Of a stretch of 34,126 nt of DNA, positions 26,758 through 34,126 are shown piece by piece. Within the stretch, counting starts at the first letter, position 1. The number at the start of each line of letters is the position of its first letter. This stretch comes from Candidatus Goldiibacteriota bacterium. Its GTDB lineage: Bacteria; Oederibacteriota; PGYV01; DYJU01. The DNA lies in NCBI GenBank assembly GCA_938034975.1, contig CALHNI010000024.1, positions 1-34,126 of the forward strand, read 5' to 3'. Below the pieces are notes generated by a model that saw only the letters and a list, made by a program, of their open reading frames with translations, was not told where the DNA came from and did no database searches. Both the position numbers and the translations under genes were made by a program.

Positions 26758-27612
26758 ATGCCTTTAAGTATGACTGCATGGGGTTTTAGCAAAGATAAAT
26801 ACTATTCAATAAATATAAGAAGTTTAAATTCAAAATACAAAGAAATAAATTTGCATCTTCCTCAGGAATTTTTTTCTTTAGAGCCACTTGTCTATTCTCT
26901 TATCAACAGCAAAATAACACGGGGGAAAATAGATGTTTTTATTAATGTTAATGAGGAAAAAAACACAACAATTAAAATAAATGAAAAATTATTTAAAAAT
27001 GCTTACATAAAGTTTAAAAATCTTTTTAAAAAAACAGGGATAAAAGATGAGATTCCACTGGATGTTTTAATACAAAATATAGATGGAATTATAAATAAAC
27101 AGCAAACTGAAACTAAAGAAATTTATAACTGGCAAAAGATTAAAAATTTATTTTTAAAAGCACTTAATAATCTATTTTTAATGAAAAAAATAGAGGGTGA
27201 AAAACTGGCAAGCGATATTAAAAGTAAAGCAAAAAAAATAGAGAAAGAATTAAAAAAAATTTCAAAAGATTATATAATGTTTAAAAAAGAATACACAAAT
27301 TCAATTAAACAAAAAATAAAGGAAATTTTCAATCAGGATGAATTGGTAATTAATAAAGAAGTAATCCAGATACTTGATAAATTTGATATAAATGAGGAAC
27401 TGGTAAGGTTATCATCACATATATCACAGATTATTCAGTTAATAAAAGGAAAAGGTGTAATAGGTAAAAAAATTGATTTTTTAACCCAGGAAATAAACAG
27501 AGAATCCAATACAATATTATCTAAAATATCTTATTTAGAGATAACAAAAAGCGTAATTAATATAAAAGAATTAAATGATAAAATAAGAGAACAGATTCAA
27601 AATTTAGAATAA
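26758..27612 (+). CDS. yicC: YicC family protein (endoribonuclease-type)
   Basis: 284 aa. The N-terminal SMTAWGFSK, RSLNSKYKEINLHLP (about 21-35) and RGKIDVFINV, plus the C-terminal KKIDFLTQEINRESNTILSK (about 237-256), define the YicC/DUF1732 family, which has been linked to RNA degradation in E. coli and B. subtilis. Length is normal. It lies upstream of gmk, the common bacterial order; the small remA-like gene often found between them is absent, replaced by 160 bases with a hairpin. Confidence 0.9.
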   Translation: MPLSMTAWGFSKDKYYSINIRSLNSKYKEINLHLPQEFFSLEPLVYSLINSKITRGKIDVFINVNEEKNTTIKINEKLFKNAYIKFKNLFKKTGIKDEIPLDVLIQNIDGIINKQQTETKEIYNWQKIKNLFLKALNNLFLMKKIEGEKLASDIKSKAKKIEKELKKISKDYIMFKKEYTNSIKQKIKEIFNQDELVINKEVIQILDKFDINEELVRLSSHISQIIQLIKGKGVIGKKIDFLTQEINRESNTILSKISYLEITKSVINIKELNDKIREQIQNLE

Positions 27613-27772
27613 ATAATTTGAAAAATGCAATATGGTTTGGGTTTTTCAGATGAGAAAAAATATATTTCTTTAATTAAAAAAGGTGAAAAAATTGATGAGT
27701 AATAAAAATAAAAATGTTTTGTTTATCCGTAAAAAAGTGTTTACTAACGCGTTTTTACGGGAGGATTCTTAA
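27613..27772. other. yicC-gmk intergenic region with one hairpin
   Basis: 160 bases without a supported gene. A 25-codon frame (27625-27702, starting MQYGLGF) lacks a ribosome site and any resemblance to RemA/DUF370. The only ordered feature is the palindrome at 27727-27760. Confidence 0.6.
27727..27760. promoter_or_regulatory. Solo hairpin B abutting the gmk ribosome binding site
   Basis: The arms CCGTAAAAA and TTTTTACGG, with an imperfect inner stem, form the same palindrome type that ends the dispersed repeats. The last G of the right arm starts GGAGGAT, the gmk Shine-Dalgarno. Folding in mRNA could limit ribosome access or end transcription early; alternatively it is only the remnant of a repeat copy. 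Confidence 0.55.
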
Positions 27773-28351
27773 ATGGAAAAAGGAATTATTTTTGTAATTT
27801 CCGGACCTTCTGGTTCAGGAAAAAGCACTATTATAAACAGATTTATGGAAAAACATAAAAAAGATTTTTTTCTTTCTATATCAGCAACAACACGCCAGCC
27901 AAGAAAAGGAGAAGTAAATGGTAAAGATTATTTTTTTTATGAAAAAAATAAATTTATATTGGATATGAAAAAAAATAAATTTATTGAATATGCAAAAATA
28001 CTTGATAATTTTTATGGAACACCAAAAGGGCCAATATTTAATAATATAAATAAAGGAAAAAATGTTATAATGGATATTGATGTTCAGGGCGCAAGAAAGA
28101 TAAAAGAAAAATTAAAAAATTGTGTTACAATTTTTATTATGCCGCCTGATTTTGATGAACTTGAAAATCGTTTGAGAAAAAGAAAAACAGATTCGGAAAA
28201 AAGTATTCAAAAAAGATTAAAACTGGCAAAAAAAGAATTGAAAGAAAGAAAAAATTATGATTATATAATAATAAATAATGATATAGAAGAAACAGTTAAT
28301 ATCATTGAAAATATTGTTAAACTGGAAAAATTTAAAAGGTATAAAATTTAA
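27773..28351 (+). CDS. gmk: Guanylate kinase
   Basis: 192 aa, phosphorylating GMP to GDP with ATP. The P-loop is GPSGSGKST (11-19). The GMP-binding region SATTRQPRKGEVNGKDYFF (about 37-55), IEYAKILDNFYGTP and MDIDVQGARKI (about 101-111) are all present. GGAGGA at 27760-27765 sets the start. It sits between yicC and rpoZ, a widespread arrangement, and rpoZ follows after 15 bases. Confidence 0.97.
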   Translation: MEKGIIFVISGPSGSGKSTIINRFMEKHKKDFFLSISATTRQPRKGEVNGKDYFFYEKNKFILDMKKNKFIEYAKILDNFYGTPKGPIFNNINKGKNVIMDIDVQGARKIKEKLKNCVTIFIMPPDFDELENRLRKRKTDSEKSIQKRLKLAKKELKERKNYDYIIINNDIEETVNIIENIVKLEKFKRYKI

Positions 28352-28366
28352 AGGAGGTAGTATAAA

Positions 28367-28594
28367 ATGAAAAAAATTGATTACGGGATTGATGATTTAG
28401 AACAAAGAATACCCAATAAATATGCCGCAATTATTGCAATAGCAAGCAGAGCCAAAAAAATACTTGATAATCCTGGAGATGTAGATGAAAGTTTAAGAAA
28501 AAATAAACCTGTGGTAGCAGCTATATTGGAATTTATGCAGGATAAATTAAAATATCCTGAATTTAATATTAAAAAAATAAATGAAGAGGATTAA
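28367..28594 (+). CDS. rpoZ: RNA polymerase omega subunit
   Basis: 75 aa. It has the omega signature: DDLEQRIPNKYAAIIAIASRAKKI (about 9-32) and KPVVAAILEFMQDKL (about 46-60). Omega aids assembly of the beta-prime subunit. A strong AAAGGAGG (28350-28357) precedes the ATG. The position between gmk and coaBC supports the call. Confidence 0.9.
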   Translation: MKKIDYGIDDLEQRIPNKYAAIIAIASRAKKILDNPGDVDESLRKNKPVVAAILEFMQDKLKYPEFNIKKINEED

Positions 28595-28600
28595 TTAAAA

Positions 28601-29767
28601 TTGGCAAAAATTTTACTAGGTATAACCGGGAGTATTGCCGCATATAAAGCATGCGATATCATTCGTGAGTTAAAAAAAAAAGATAATGAAATAATTTGTG
28701 TTTTAACTGCTTCAGCGAAAGAATTTATAACTCCTTTAACTCTTGCAACTTTAAGTGAAAATCCTGTTTATGATGATATGTTTTATTTAAGTAAAAATTA
28801 TTCATTAAAAATCCAGCATATTGACCTTTCGCGTAATAGTGACTTAATTTTAATTGCTCCAGCTACAGCAAATATAATAGGTAAAATTGCATCTGGAATT
28901 GCAGATGATCTGTTAACAACTATTATAATGGCAAGCAAAAAACCTGTTTTATTTGCACCAGCTATGAATGAAAATATGTGGAATAATCCAATTGTTAAAG
29001 AAAATGTGGAAAAATTAAAAAAACTTGGTTATAAATTTATAGAACCTAAAAAAGGGTTGCTCGCTTGTGGTGATTACGGTGAAGGGCATATAGAGGATAC
29101 AGAAAAAATTGTAAGAGAGACACTTTTTTTATTAAAAAAAAAAACATTAAAAAATAAAAACGTTCTTATTCTTTCAGGTCCGACAATAGAAAAAATAGAT
29201 GATGTTCGTTATATAACCAATGCTTCTTCAGGTAAGACAGGTTATTTTCTAGCTAATGAAGCAAAAGCACGGGGAGCCAAAGTAACTTTTATAACCGGTA
29301 AAACAGTTTTTTTTCCGGATGTTGATATTTTGGAAAAGGTAGAATCAGCAGAAGATATGTTTAAAGCAGCAGTTAAAAATTTTGATTGGGCTGATATAAT
29401 AATAGGTGCTGCAGCGGTCGGGGATTTTACTGTGAAAAAAATTTCAGGAAAAATTTCAAGAAAAAAAGAAATAAAACTGGATTTAAAACCAACAAAAGAT
29501 ATTTTGGAATTTTTAGGGAAAAACAAACAAAATAAAAAAATTATTGGGTTTTCAGCAGAGGTTGGAAATAATTTAAATAGAGCAAGAGAAAAATTAAAAA
29601 GAAAAAATCTGGATTTTATTGTGATTAATGATATTAGCAGAAAAAATTATGGCTTTGAGTCAGATTATAATAATATAACTATTTTAAATAATAAAGGCAA
29701 AGTAATTTTTAAGGGTGGTGGAACAAAAGAAAATTTAGCATGTAAAATTTTAGATTGTATTGAATAA
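28601..29767 (+). CDS. coaBC: Bifunctional phosphopantothenoylcysteine decarboxylase / phosphopantothenate-cysteine ligase
   Basis: 388 aa covering two steps of coenzyme A synthesis. CoaC domain (1 to about 185): ITGSIAAYKACDIIRELK, catalytic H73 in KIQHIDLS, PAMNENMW, and C156 in LACGDYGEGH. CoaB domain: SGPTIEKIDDVRYITNASSGKTG, AAAVGDFTVK and LKPTKDIL. The start is TTG at 28601, six bases after the rpoZ stop; it is the codon directly before the conserved AKILLGITGS, with GAAGAGGA (28583-28590) upstream. No ATG exists at a plausible place. Confidence 0.95.
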   Translation: MAKILLGITGSIAAYKACDIIRELKKKDNEIICVLTASAKEFITPLTLATLSENPVYDDMFYLSKNYSLKIQHIDLSRNSDLILIAPATANIIGKIASGIADDLLTTIIMASKKPVLFAPAMNENMWNNPIVKENVEKLKKLGYKFIEPKKGLLACGDYGEGHIEDTEKIVRETLFLLKKKTLKNKNVLILSGPTIEKIDDVRYITNASSGKTGYFLANEAKARGAKVTFITGKTVFFPDVDILEKVESAEDMFKAAVKNFDWADIIIGAAAVGDFTVKKISGKISRKKEIKLDLKPTKDILEFLGKNKQNKKIIGFSAEVGNNLNRAREKLKRKNLDFIVINDISRKNYGFESDYNNITILNNKGKVIFKGGGTKENLACKILDCIE

Positions 29768-29782
29768 AAAAAGGGACTTTAA

Positions 29783-31384
29783 ATGAAAAAATTTTTTACT
29801 TTTATGATTATTTTAAAAGTGAGTTTTTTATACCTTTATGCTGAAGTTGTGGATATTAAAAAAATGCCTTTGTATAAAGATGAGATTATTGTCAAATATA
29901 AAGATAATTTAGAAAATGACACACTTGATAAATTAGGGGAAAAATATAAAAAAAAATTTGCCACAAAAGAAGAAGCTGTTTATTTTATAGAAAAAAAATA
30001 CGGACTTTTGATTAAAAAAAATTATTTAAAGAATATTCCTTTTGTATGCTATAAAATACCTAATATTAATTTAATGGAAAGTTTAATAAAGGAAATTTCA
30101 GGGGAAGAAATAGTAGAATATGCAGAACCTAATTATTTAAGATATGCTTTATATACTCCGCTTTCAAAACCTGATGATCCATATTATCAGTCAGGCAATT
30201 TGTGGGGATTCAACAGGATTAAGGCAGATTATGCTTTGAATAATATGGTTTTTGATGTCTCTAAGAATAAAAAAATTATAGTAGCAGTTATTGATACGGG
30301 AATTGGATGCGGAAATAATTGCTTTCATGAAGATTTACAGGGAAGAACAGTAAATGGTATTAATATGCTTAATCTTGCGGAAGCGCCATATGACGATGGT
30401 ATAGATTTAGGGCATGGAACTTTTGTTGCAGGGATTATTGCAGCAAATATAAACAACACAGCTGGCGTTGCAGGAGTTACTTTGTGTAATTTAACTTATA
30501 CGGCAAATGTTTTAGTTATGCCAGTAAAAGTATTAAATTCAGAAGGTGAAGGTAATGATGATATTGTGTATTCAGGTATTGTATGGGCAGCAGATAATGG
30601 GGCACATGTATTAAATTTAAGTTTTGGTGGGAAAGAAGACAGTATAACTTTAAGAAATGCAATAAATTATGCTTATTCTAAAGGTTGTGTAATTGTTGCG
30701 GCTGCTGGTAATTCAGATACATATACATTTTATCCGGCTGCATACTCAAATGTAATAAGTGTTGGCGCATCCGGAATATTAGATAAAAAAGTAAATTTTT
30801 CAAATACAGGTAAAATAGATGTTTGTGCACCCGGAGAAAATATATATAGCACTGATAATAAACTTTCATGTTATAAATATTCTCTATCAAGTGGAACATC
30901 ATTTGCAGCACCATTTGTAAGTGGACTTGCTGCTTTACTTTTGTTACTTAATGAAAATTTAACTCAGCAACAGGTAAGAAATTTAATAGAACAAACCTGC
31001 GATGATATTGAAGAACCAGGGTTTGATAATAAAACAGGATGGGGGAGAATAAATGTATATAGAGCATTACAAAGGGATTTAAGTAAAGTTTCTGGTATAA
31101 AAACATATAATTGGCCAAATCCTTTTTCACCAGAAAAAGATTTAAATACAAATATAGAAATAATATTAAATGAAATTATTGATATAATAATTGAAATTTA
31201 TGATGCCGGAGGAGATCTTGTCTGGAAAAGAGAAATAAAAAAAAATGAGTTAAACTATGGTCATAATACTATTTTATGGAATGGTAAAAATATGTCCGGC
31301 AAAAGGGTAAATAACGGAATCTATTTTTATGTAATAAAAAGTTCAAAAGTAATAGGTAAAAATAAAATAGCTGTGCTTTATTAA
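29783..31384 (+). CDS. Secreted subtilisin-family (S8) protease with FlgD-like / T9SS type-A-like C-terminal domain
   Basis: 533 aa: signal peptide (about 1-20), I9-type propeptide (about 30-115; DEIIVKYKD ... VEYAEPNYL), then the S8 catalytic domain with D171 (AVIDTGIG), H211 (GHGTFVAG), oxyanion N310 (AAAGNS) and S373 (GTSFAAPFVSG). Residues about 439-533 form a FlgD-Ig-like/type-A sorting-like domain: YNWPNPFSP, then ILWNGKNMSGKRVNNGIYFYVI and a last KIAVLY strand. The complete triad predicts an active protease. The C-terminal domain and the PorV-like gene 14 bases downstream suggest export by a T9SS-like route. It lies 15 bases after coaBC. Confidence 0.92.
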   Translation: MKKFFTFMIILKVSFLYLYAEVVDIKKMPLYKDEIIVKYKDNLENDTLDKLGEKYKKKFATKEEAVYFIEKKYGLLIKKNYLKNIPFVCYKIPNINLMESLIKEISGEEIVEYAEPNYLRYALYTPLSKPDDPYYQSGNLWGFNRIKADYALNNMVFDVSKNKKIIVAVIDTGIGCGNNCFHEDLQGRTVNGINMLNLAEAPYDDGIDLGHGTFVAGIIAANINNTAGVAGVTLCNLTYTANVLVMPVKVLNSEGEGNDDIVYSGIVWAADNGAHVLNLSFGGKEDSITLRNAINYAYSKGCVIVAAAGNSDTYTFYPAAYSNVISVGASGILDKKVNFSNTGKIDVCAPGENIYSTDNKLSCYKYSLSSGTSFAAPFVSGLAALLLLLNENLTQQQVRNLIEQTCDDIEEPGFDNKTGWGRINVYRALQRDLSKVSGIKTYNWPNPFSPEKDLNTNIEIILNEIIDIIIEIYDAGGDLVWKREIKKNELNYGHNTILWNGKNMSGKRVNNGIYFYVIKSSKVIGKNKIAVLY

Positions 31385-31397
31385 AAATGGAGAAACG

Positions 31398-32384
31398 ATG
31401 AGGTCTTTCGTAAATTTATTATTATTTATTTTAATCGCTATAAATTTAATGGGATATGGGGGACAATCATTTGCTTTTTTAAAAAATGATTTTGGAGTAA
31501 GGGCAGTAAGTATGGGAGGCAGTTTTGTGTCTTTGGCGGATGATGTTTCGTGCATTTATTATAATCCCGCAGGGCTTTTAAAATTATATGATTTGGAACT
31601 TTCAGCAGAAACACATATTTTAAGTTTTGGCAGAAATTTAAATTTTATAGCACTTGGCAGACCATTTGAAATAAATAAATTATATTATGCCACAGGTTTT
31701 TCCTGGATAAATTTTTCATCAGGTTCTGATATAGAAGAAAGAAGAACAAATTCTCCTGAACCTATAAGTACATTTTCAAATAATGCCAATGTTTTTATTT
31801 TTTCAACAGCAACCAGTATTATGAAAAATTTTTATATAGGTGGTAATTTTAAATTCTTATTTCAAAATATAAAAGATACCAAAGGCAGAGGAATTGGTTT
31901 TGATTTAGGTGTTTATTTTAGGATTTTTAATAATTTAAATGCAGGCTTTGCGTTACATAATATAAGCACGAATATAAATTGGGACAATTCATCACGTATT
32001 GAAACAGTTCCGCAATATTTTTTATGCGGATTTTCTTATGAGTTTAAAAATTTATCAGAATTAAAAGTTTTTGATTTGATAACAGGAATTGATTTTGTTT
32101 ATGAAGGTCCTGATTATTTTAAAATAAAAACAGGAAGTGAATTATTTATAAATAAATTTATCGCATTAAGAGCAGGGTATAATGGGGCATTAACTTTTGG
32201 ATTTGGAGTAAAACTTTTTATAACTGAAATTTTTACTATGGAAATTGATTATTCTTTTTTTAAGGATTTTATTTTGGAAGATGAATTTAATCACAGAATA
32301 GGTATTACTTTTGATTACATTTTCCCACATTGGGGAACCATAGACATGAATAAAAATGAAAAAGAAAATGCCAAAAAAAGTTGA
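31398..32384 (+). CDS. PorV/PorQ family outer-membrane protein
   Basis: 328 aa with a signal peptide (about 1-20) and a beta-barrel composition. The N-terminal GVRAVSMGGSFVSLADDVSC then IYYNPAGLL (about 35-63) is the hallmark of PorV/PorQ (UPF0164) proteins; a FadL-like barrel follows. In Bacteroidota PorV shuttles T9SS cargo from the SprA/Sov pore to the PorU attachment complex. It cannot be split from PorQ or orphan paralogues by eye. TGGAGAAA (31388-31395) precedes the ATG. It directly follows a protease with a sorting-like domain. Confidence 0.8.
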   Translation: MRSFVNLLLFILIAINLMGYGGQSFAFLKNDFGVRAVSMGGSFVSLADDVSCIYYNPAGLLKLYDLELSAETHILSFGRNLNFIALGRPFEINKLYYATGFSWINFSSGSDIEERRTNSPEPISTFSNNANVFIFSTATSIMKNFYIGGNFKFLFQNIKDTKGRGIGFDLGVYFRIFNNLNAGFALHNISTNINWDNSSRIETVPQYFLCGFSYEFKNLSELKVFDLITGIDFVYEGPDYFKIKTGSELFINKFIALRAGYNGALTFGFGVKLFITEIFTMEIDYSFFKDFILEDEFNHRIGITFDYIFPHWGTIDMNKNEKENAKKS

Positions 32385-32403
32385 AAAAAATTTAAGGGGA
32401 ACA

Positions 32404-33543
32404 ATGGAAAAAAAGAAAAGAATACTTTTTGTTGAATATTTTTCATTTATAGGCGGCGGTCAGATTGTATTGTTAAATTTAATAAAAAGTTTAAAAAAAT
32501 ATTATGATATTAAGGTGCTTCTGTTAAACGAAGGGCAGCTAAGCAAAGAATTACAAAAACTAAAAATTGATTACCACTTAATACAGGCGCCACAAAAAAT
32601 AAAGTATAGATATTTCTGGCAGATGTTTCCTGCTATATTTAAAATATATAGATACATAAAAGAAATGAAGCCTGATTTAATTTATGCCAATTGTTTTTTT
32701 GCTATAAAACTTTTATCGCCTGCAATAAGGTTATTAAAAATAAAAACAATATGGCATAAACATGTTATTATAGAAAAAAAATATAATTCCTATCTTGCAG
32801 GACAGATAAGAAAATATTCAAAAATTGCTGATGTAATTATTTGTGTTTCCAATGCTGTAAAAAAATCGCTCGTGGATATAGGTGTTGATAAAGATAAATT
32901 AAAAGTTATTTATAATGGAATAAAAATGCCTGATATAAATATGATAAAGGTAAGAAAAGAAATAAGAAAAAAATATAAAATAGGGGATAAATTTTTAATA
33001 GGTTCCATAGGATTTTTCAGAGAAAATAAGGGTTTTGATATTTTTATTAAATGTGCAGGAGAATTAAAGAAACTAATAAAAAATTTAAAATTTATGTTGG
33101 TGGGTAAATCAGATATGACTCAGAATTCAACTGAAAAAAACTTAAAGCAATTAGCAAAAGATTCTGGATTGGAAAAAGATTTTATTTTTGCCGGCTATAT
33201 AGAAAAATATAAAATTTTACCAGCTTTTGATTTATTTGTGCTTCCGTCTCATGCTGAACCATTTGGACTTGTAACTCTTGAGGCTTTATCACTTGGAATT
33301 CCTGTTGTTGCTTTTGCAACAGGTGGAACAAAAGAAATAATAAAAAATGGATATAATGGCTTTTTGGTAAAAAAGTTAGATTACAAAGATTTGAGTAAAA
33401 AAATTGTAAATATATTACAAAATAGAAAAAAATTAAAAACAATCAGAAGCAATGCAAAAAAAACAATAATTGAAAAGTTTAATATAAAAAATCAAATACT
33501 CAAAATGGTTAAAATAATAGATAAATATTCATGTAAAACTTAA
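32404..33543 (+). CDS. Glycosyltransferase family 4
   Basis: 379 aa from ATG 32404, GT-B fold. The N-terminal ILFVEYFSFIGGGQIVLLNL contains the glycine-rich acceptor-side loop. The donor-site motif HAEPFGLVTLEALSLGIPVV shows the E-x7-E pair (E285, E293), followed by ATGGTKEII. AAGGGGA (32394-32400) marks this start; an in-frame ATG at 32356 lies inside the PorV-family gene, adds a Lys-rich unconserved tail and has no good ribosome site. Likely a cytoplasmic enzyme for LPS or surface polysaccharide. It is the last gene in the window. Confidence 0.88.
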   Translation: MEKKKRILFVEYFSFIGGGQIVLLNLIKSLKKYYDIKVLLLNEGQLSKELQKLKIDYHLIQAPQKIKYRYFWQMFPAIFKIYRYIKEMKPDLIYANCFFAIKLLSPAIRLLKIKTIWHKHVIIEKKYNSYLAGQIRKYSKIADVIICVSNAVKKSLVDIGVDKDKLKVIYNGIKMPDINMIKVRKEIRKKYKIGDKFLIGSIGFFRENKGFDIFIKCAGELKKLIKNLKFMLVGKSDMTQNSTEKNLKQLAKDSGLEKDFIFAGYIEKYKILPAFDLFVLPSHAEPFGLVTLEALSLGIPVVAFATGGTKEIIKNGYNGFLVKKLDYKDLSKKIVNILQNRKKLKTIRSNAKKTIIEKFNIKNQILKMVKIIDKYSCKT

Positions 33544-33576
33544 ATATAAAATTGGCGTCAAATAAAAAAATAAAAA

Positions 33577-33800
33577 CCGTAAAAACGCATTAGAAAATGC
33601 GTTTCTATGGGGAAACAAAATTTTTTTTATTATATTTATTTAATAAATTTTTATTTTTTATAATGCATTACTTTTATTCGCCCGTTTTTTTATTTAAAAT
33701 AAAGGGCATGTGTTGTTTTAAATATTGTATTTTTTAGATAATATATTATTTTTGTGTTTTTTCTCCTGAAAATCGCAATCTTGTAATAATGATTTTTAGG
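33577..33800 (-). repeat. Dispersed hairpin-ended repeat, diverged complete copy
   Basis: About 224 bases in reverse orientation. Hairpin B (33577-33610; CCGTAAAAACGCATT, loop AGAA, right arm with two changes) begins 33 bases after the GT4 stop. Hairpin A (33765-33800) has arms CCTGAAAATC and GATTTTTAGG with one wobble. The interior keeps the AATGCATTACTTTTATTCGC block but has drifted elsewhere. Confidence 0.8.
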
Positions 33801-33845
33801 TATAAAAAAATATACCTGGAAAATAGAAATATTCGGCAAAATTTT

Positions 33846-33975
33846 CCTGAAAATATAAATTCTATTGCTTTTTAAGGAGAGGAGAGAAAATAAAAAAATG
33901 TTAATAAAAAAAAATTTTTAAGGAAAACTTACATTTTATTTTAAATTTAAAAAACAAGTAAATTAAAATGATGCA
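33846..33975 (+). repeat. Degenerate copy of the dispersed repeat
   Basis: A decayed hairpin A (CCTGAAAA at 33846 to TTTTTAAGG ending 33877) is followed by GAGAAAATAAAA, a poly-A/T stretch, and TTTAAAAAACAAGTAAATTA ending GATGCAC, aligning in order with the copy right after it. It stops where the next hairpin A begins, so one copy seems inserted into or joined to another. Confidence 0.6.
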
Positions 33976-34126
33976 CCTGAAAAACGCATTAGCGTTTTTC
34001 AGGGGAAAAGAGAAAATATAAAAAAAAGGTTTATAAACAAATAAGAATTTTAAGATTGTACTTGTTTTTAAAATTAAAAAACAGGTGAATTAAAGTAATG
34101 CACTATAAAAATAAAAAATTATTAAA
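33976..34126 (+). repeat. Dispersed hairpin-ended repeat (right end cut by window edge)
   Basis: A perfect hairpin A (33976-34003, 12-base stem CCTGAAAAACGC, loop ATTA), then GGGAAAAGAGAAAATATAAA and an interior nearly identical to bases 1-110. Hairpin B would lie beyond the window. Confidence 0.88.

Noticed and set aside
27625-27702. 25-codon frame between yicC and gmk, considered as a RemA/DUF370 gene or remnant
   Set aside because: Too short, no ribosome site, and no RemA motifs.
32356-32403. Upstream in-frame ATG adding 16 residues to the GT4 enzyme, overlapping the PorV-like gene
   Set aside because: AAGGGGA at 32394-32400 fits ATG 32404, and the added stretch is only Lys-rich sequence.
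1-34126. Circular replicon, from the match of the two window ends
   Set aside because: The ends differ at several bases and the same sequence occurs inside the window, so a dispersed repeat explains it.

Overview
This is an AT-rich, gene-dense stretch from a Gram-negative (outer-membrane) bacterium, read entirely on the + strand. The outer membrane is implied by an O-antigen ligase, a heptosyltransferase-type GT9, a SprA/Sov-like barrel protein and a PorV/PorQ-family protein. The mix of gmk-rpoZ-coaBC housekeeping genes, a DUF4416 gene and large fibronectin-III proteins with FlgD-like C-termini resembles uncultured candidate phyla more than Bacteroidota proper. I cannot name the lineage from sequence alone.

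Layout. 1-253: truncated dispersed repeat, then a good promoter. 254-14211: probable operon of O-antigen ligase, GT9, a membrane-anchored hypothetical, a chemoreceptor, a 2031-aa SprA/Sov-like protein with FN3 domains at its N-terminus, and a 1076-aa secreted protein with about ten FN3 domains and a FlgD/type-A-sorting-like C-terminus. 14252-19945: mutL, miaA, MFS transporter, DUF4416, AGE/cellobiose-2-epimerase family. 19946-24469: an isolated three-gene module (MoxR AAA+ ATPase, unknown protein, DUF2201-type HExxH + VWA protein) bracketed by repeat DNA. 24515-32384: UDP-sugar dehydrogenase, two small envelope proteins, yicC, gmk, rpoZ, coaBC, a secreted subtilase with a FlgD-like C-terminus, and a PorV/PorQ protein. 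32404-33543: GT4 glycosyltransferase. 33544-34126: three repeat copies packed together, running off the window edge.

Two themes stand out. First, the SprA-like protein, the PorV-like protein and two exported proteins with sorting-domain-like C-termini look like parts of a type IX secretion (T9SS)-like pathway, placed next to O-antigen/LPS genes, the usual anchor for T9SS cargo. No PorK/L/M/N homologue is in the window. Second, a family of roughly 210-225-bp intergenic elements ends in two related hairpins (CCTGAAAAACGC-type and CCGTAAAAACGC-type). It occurs in at least six places, both orientations, including both window ends and both flanks of the MoxR/VWA module. No tRNA, rRNA, CRISPR array or intact transposase gene was seen.
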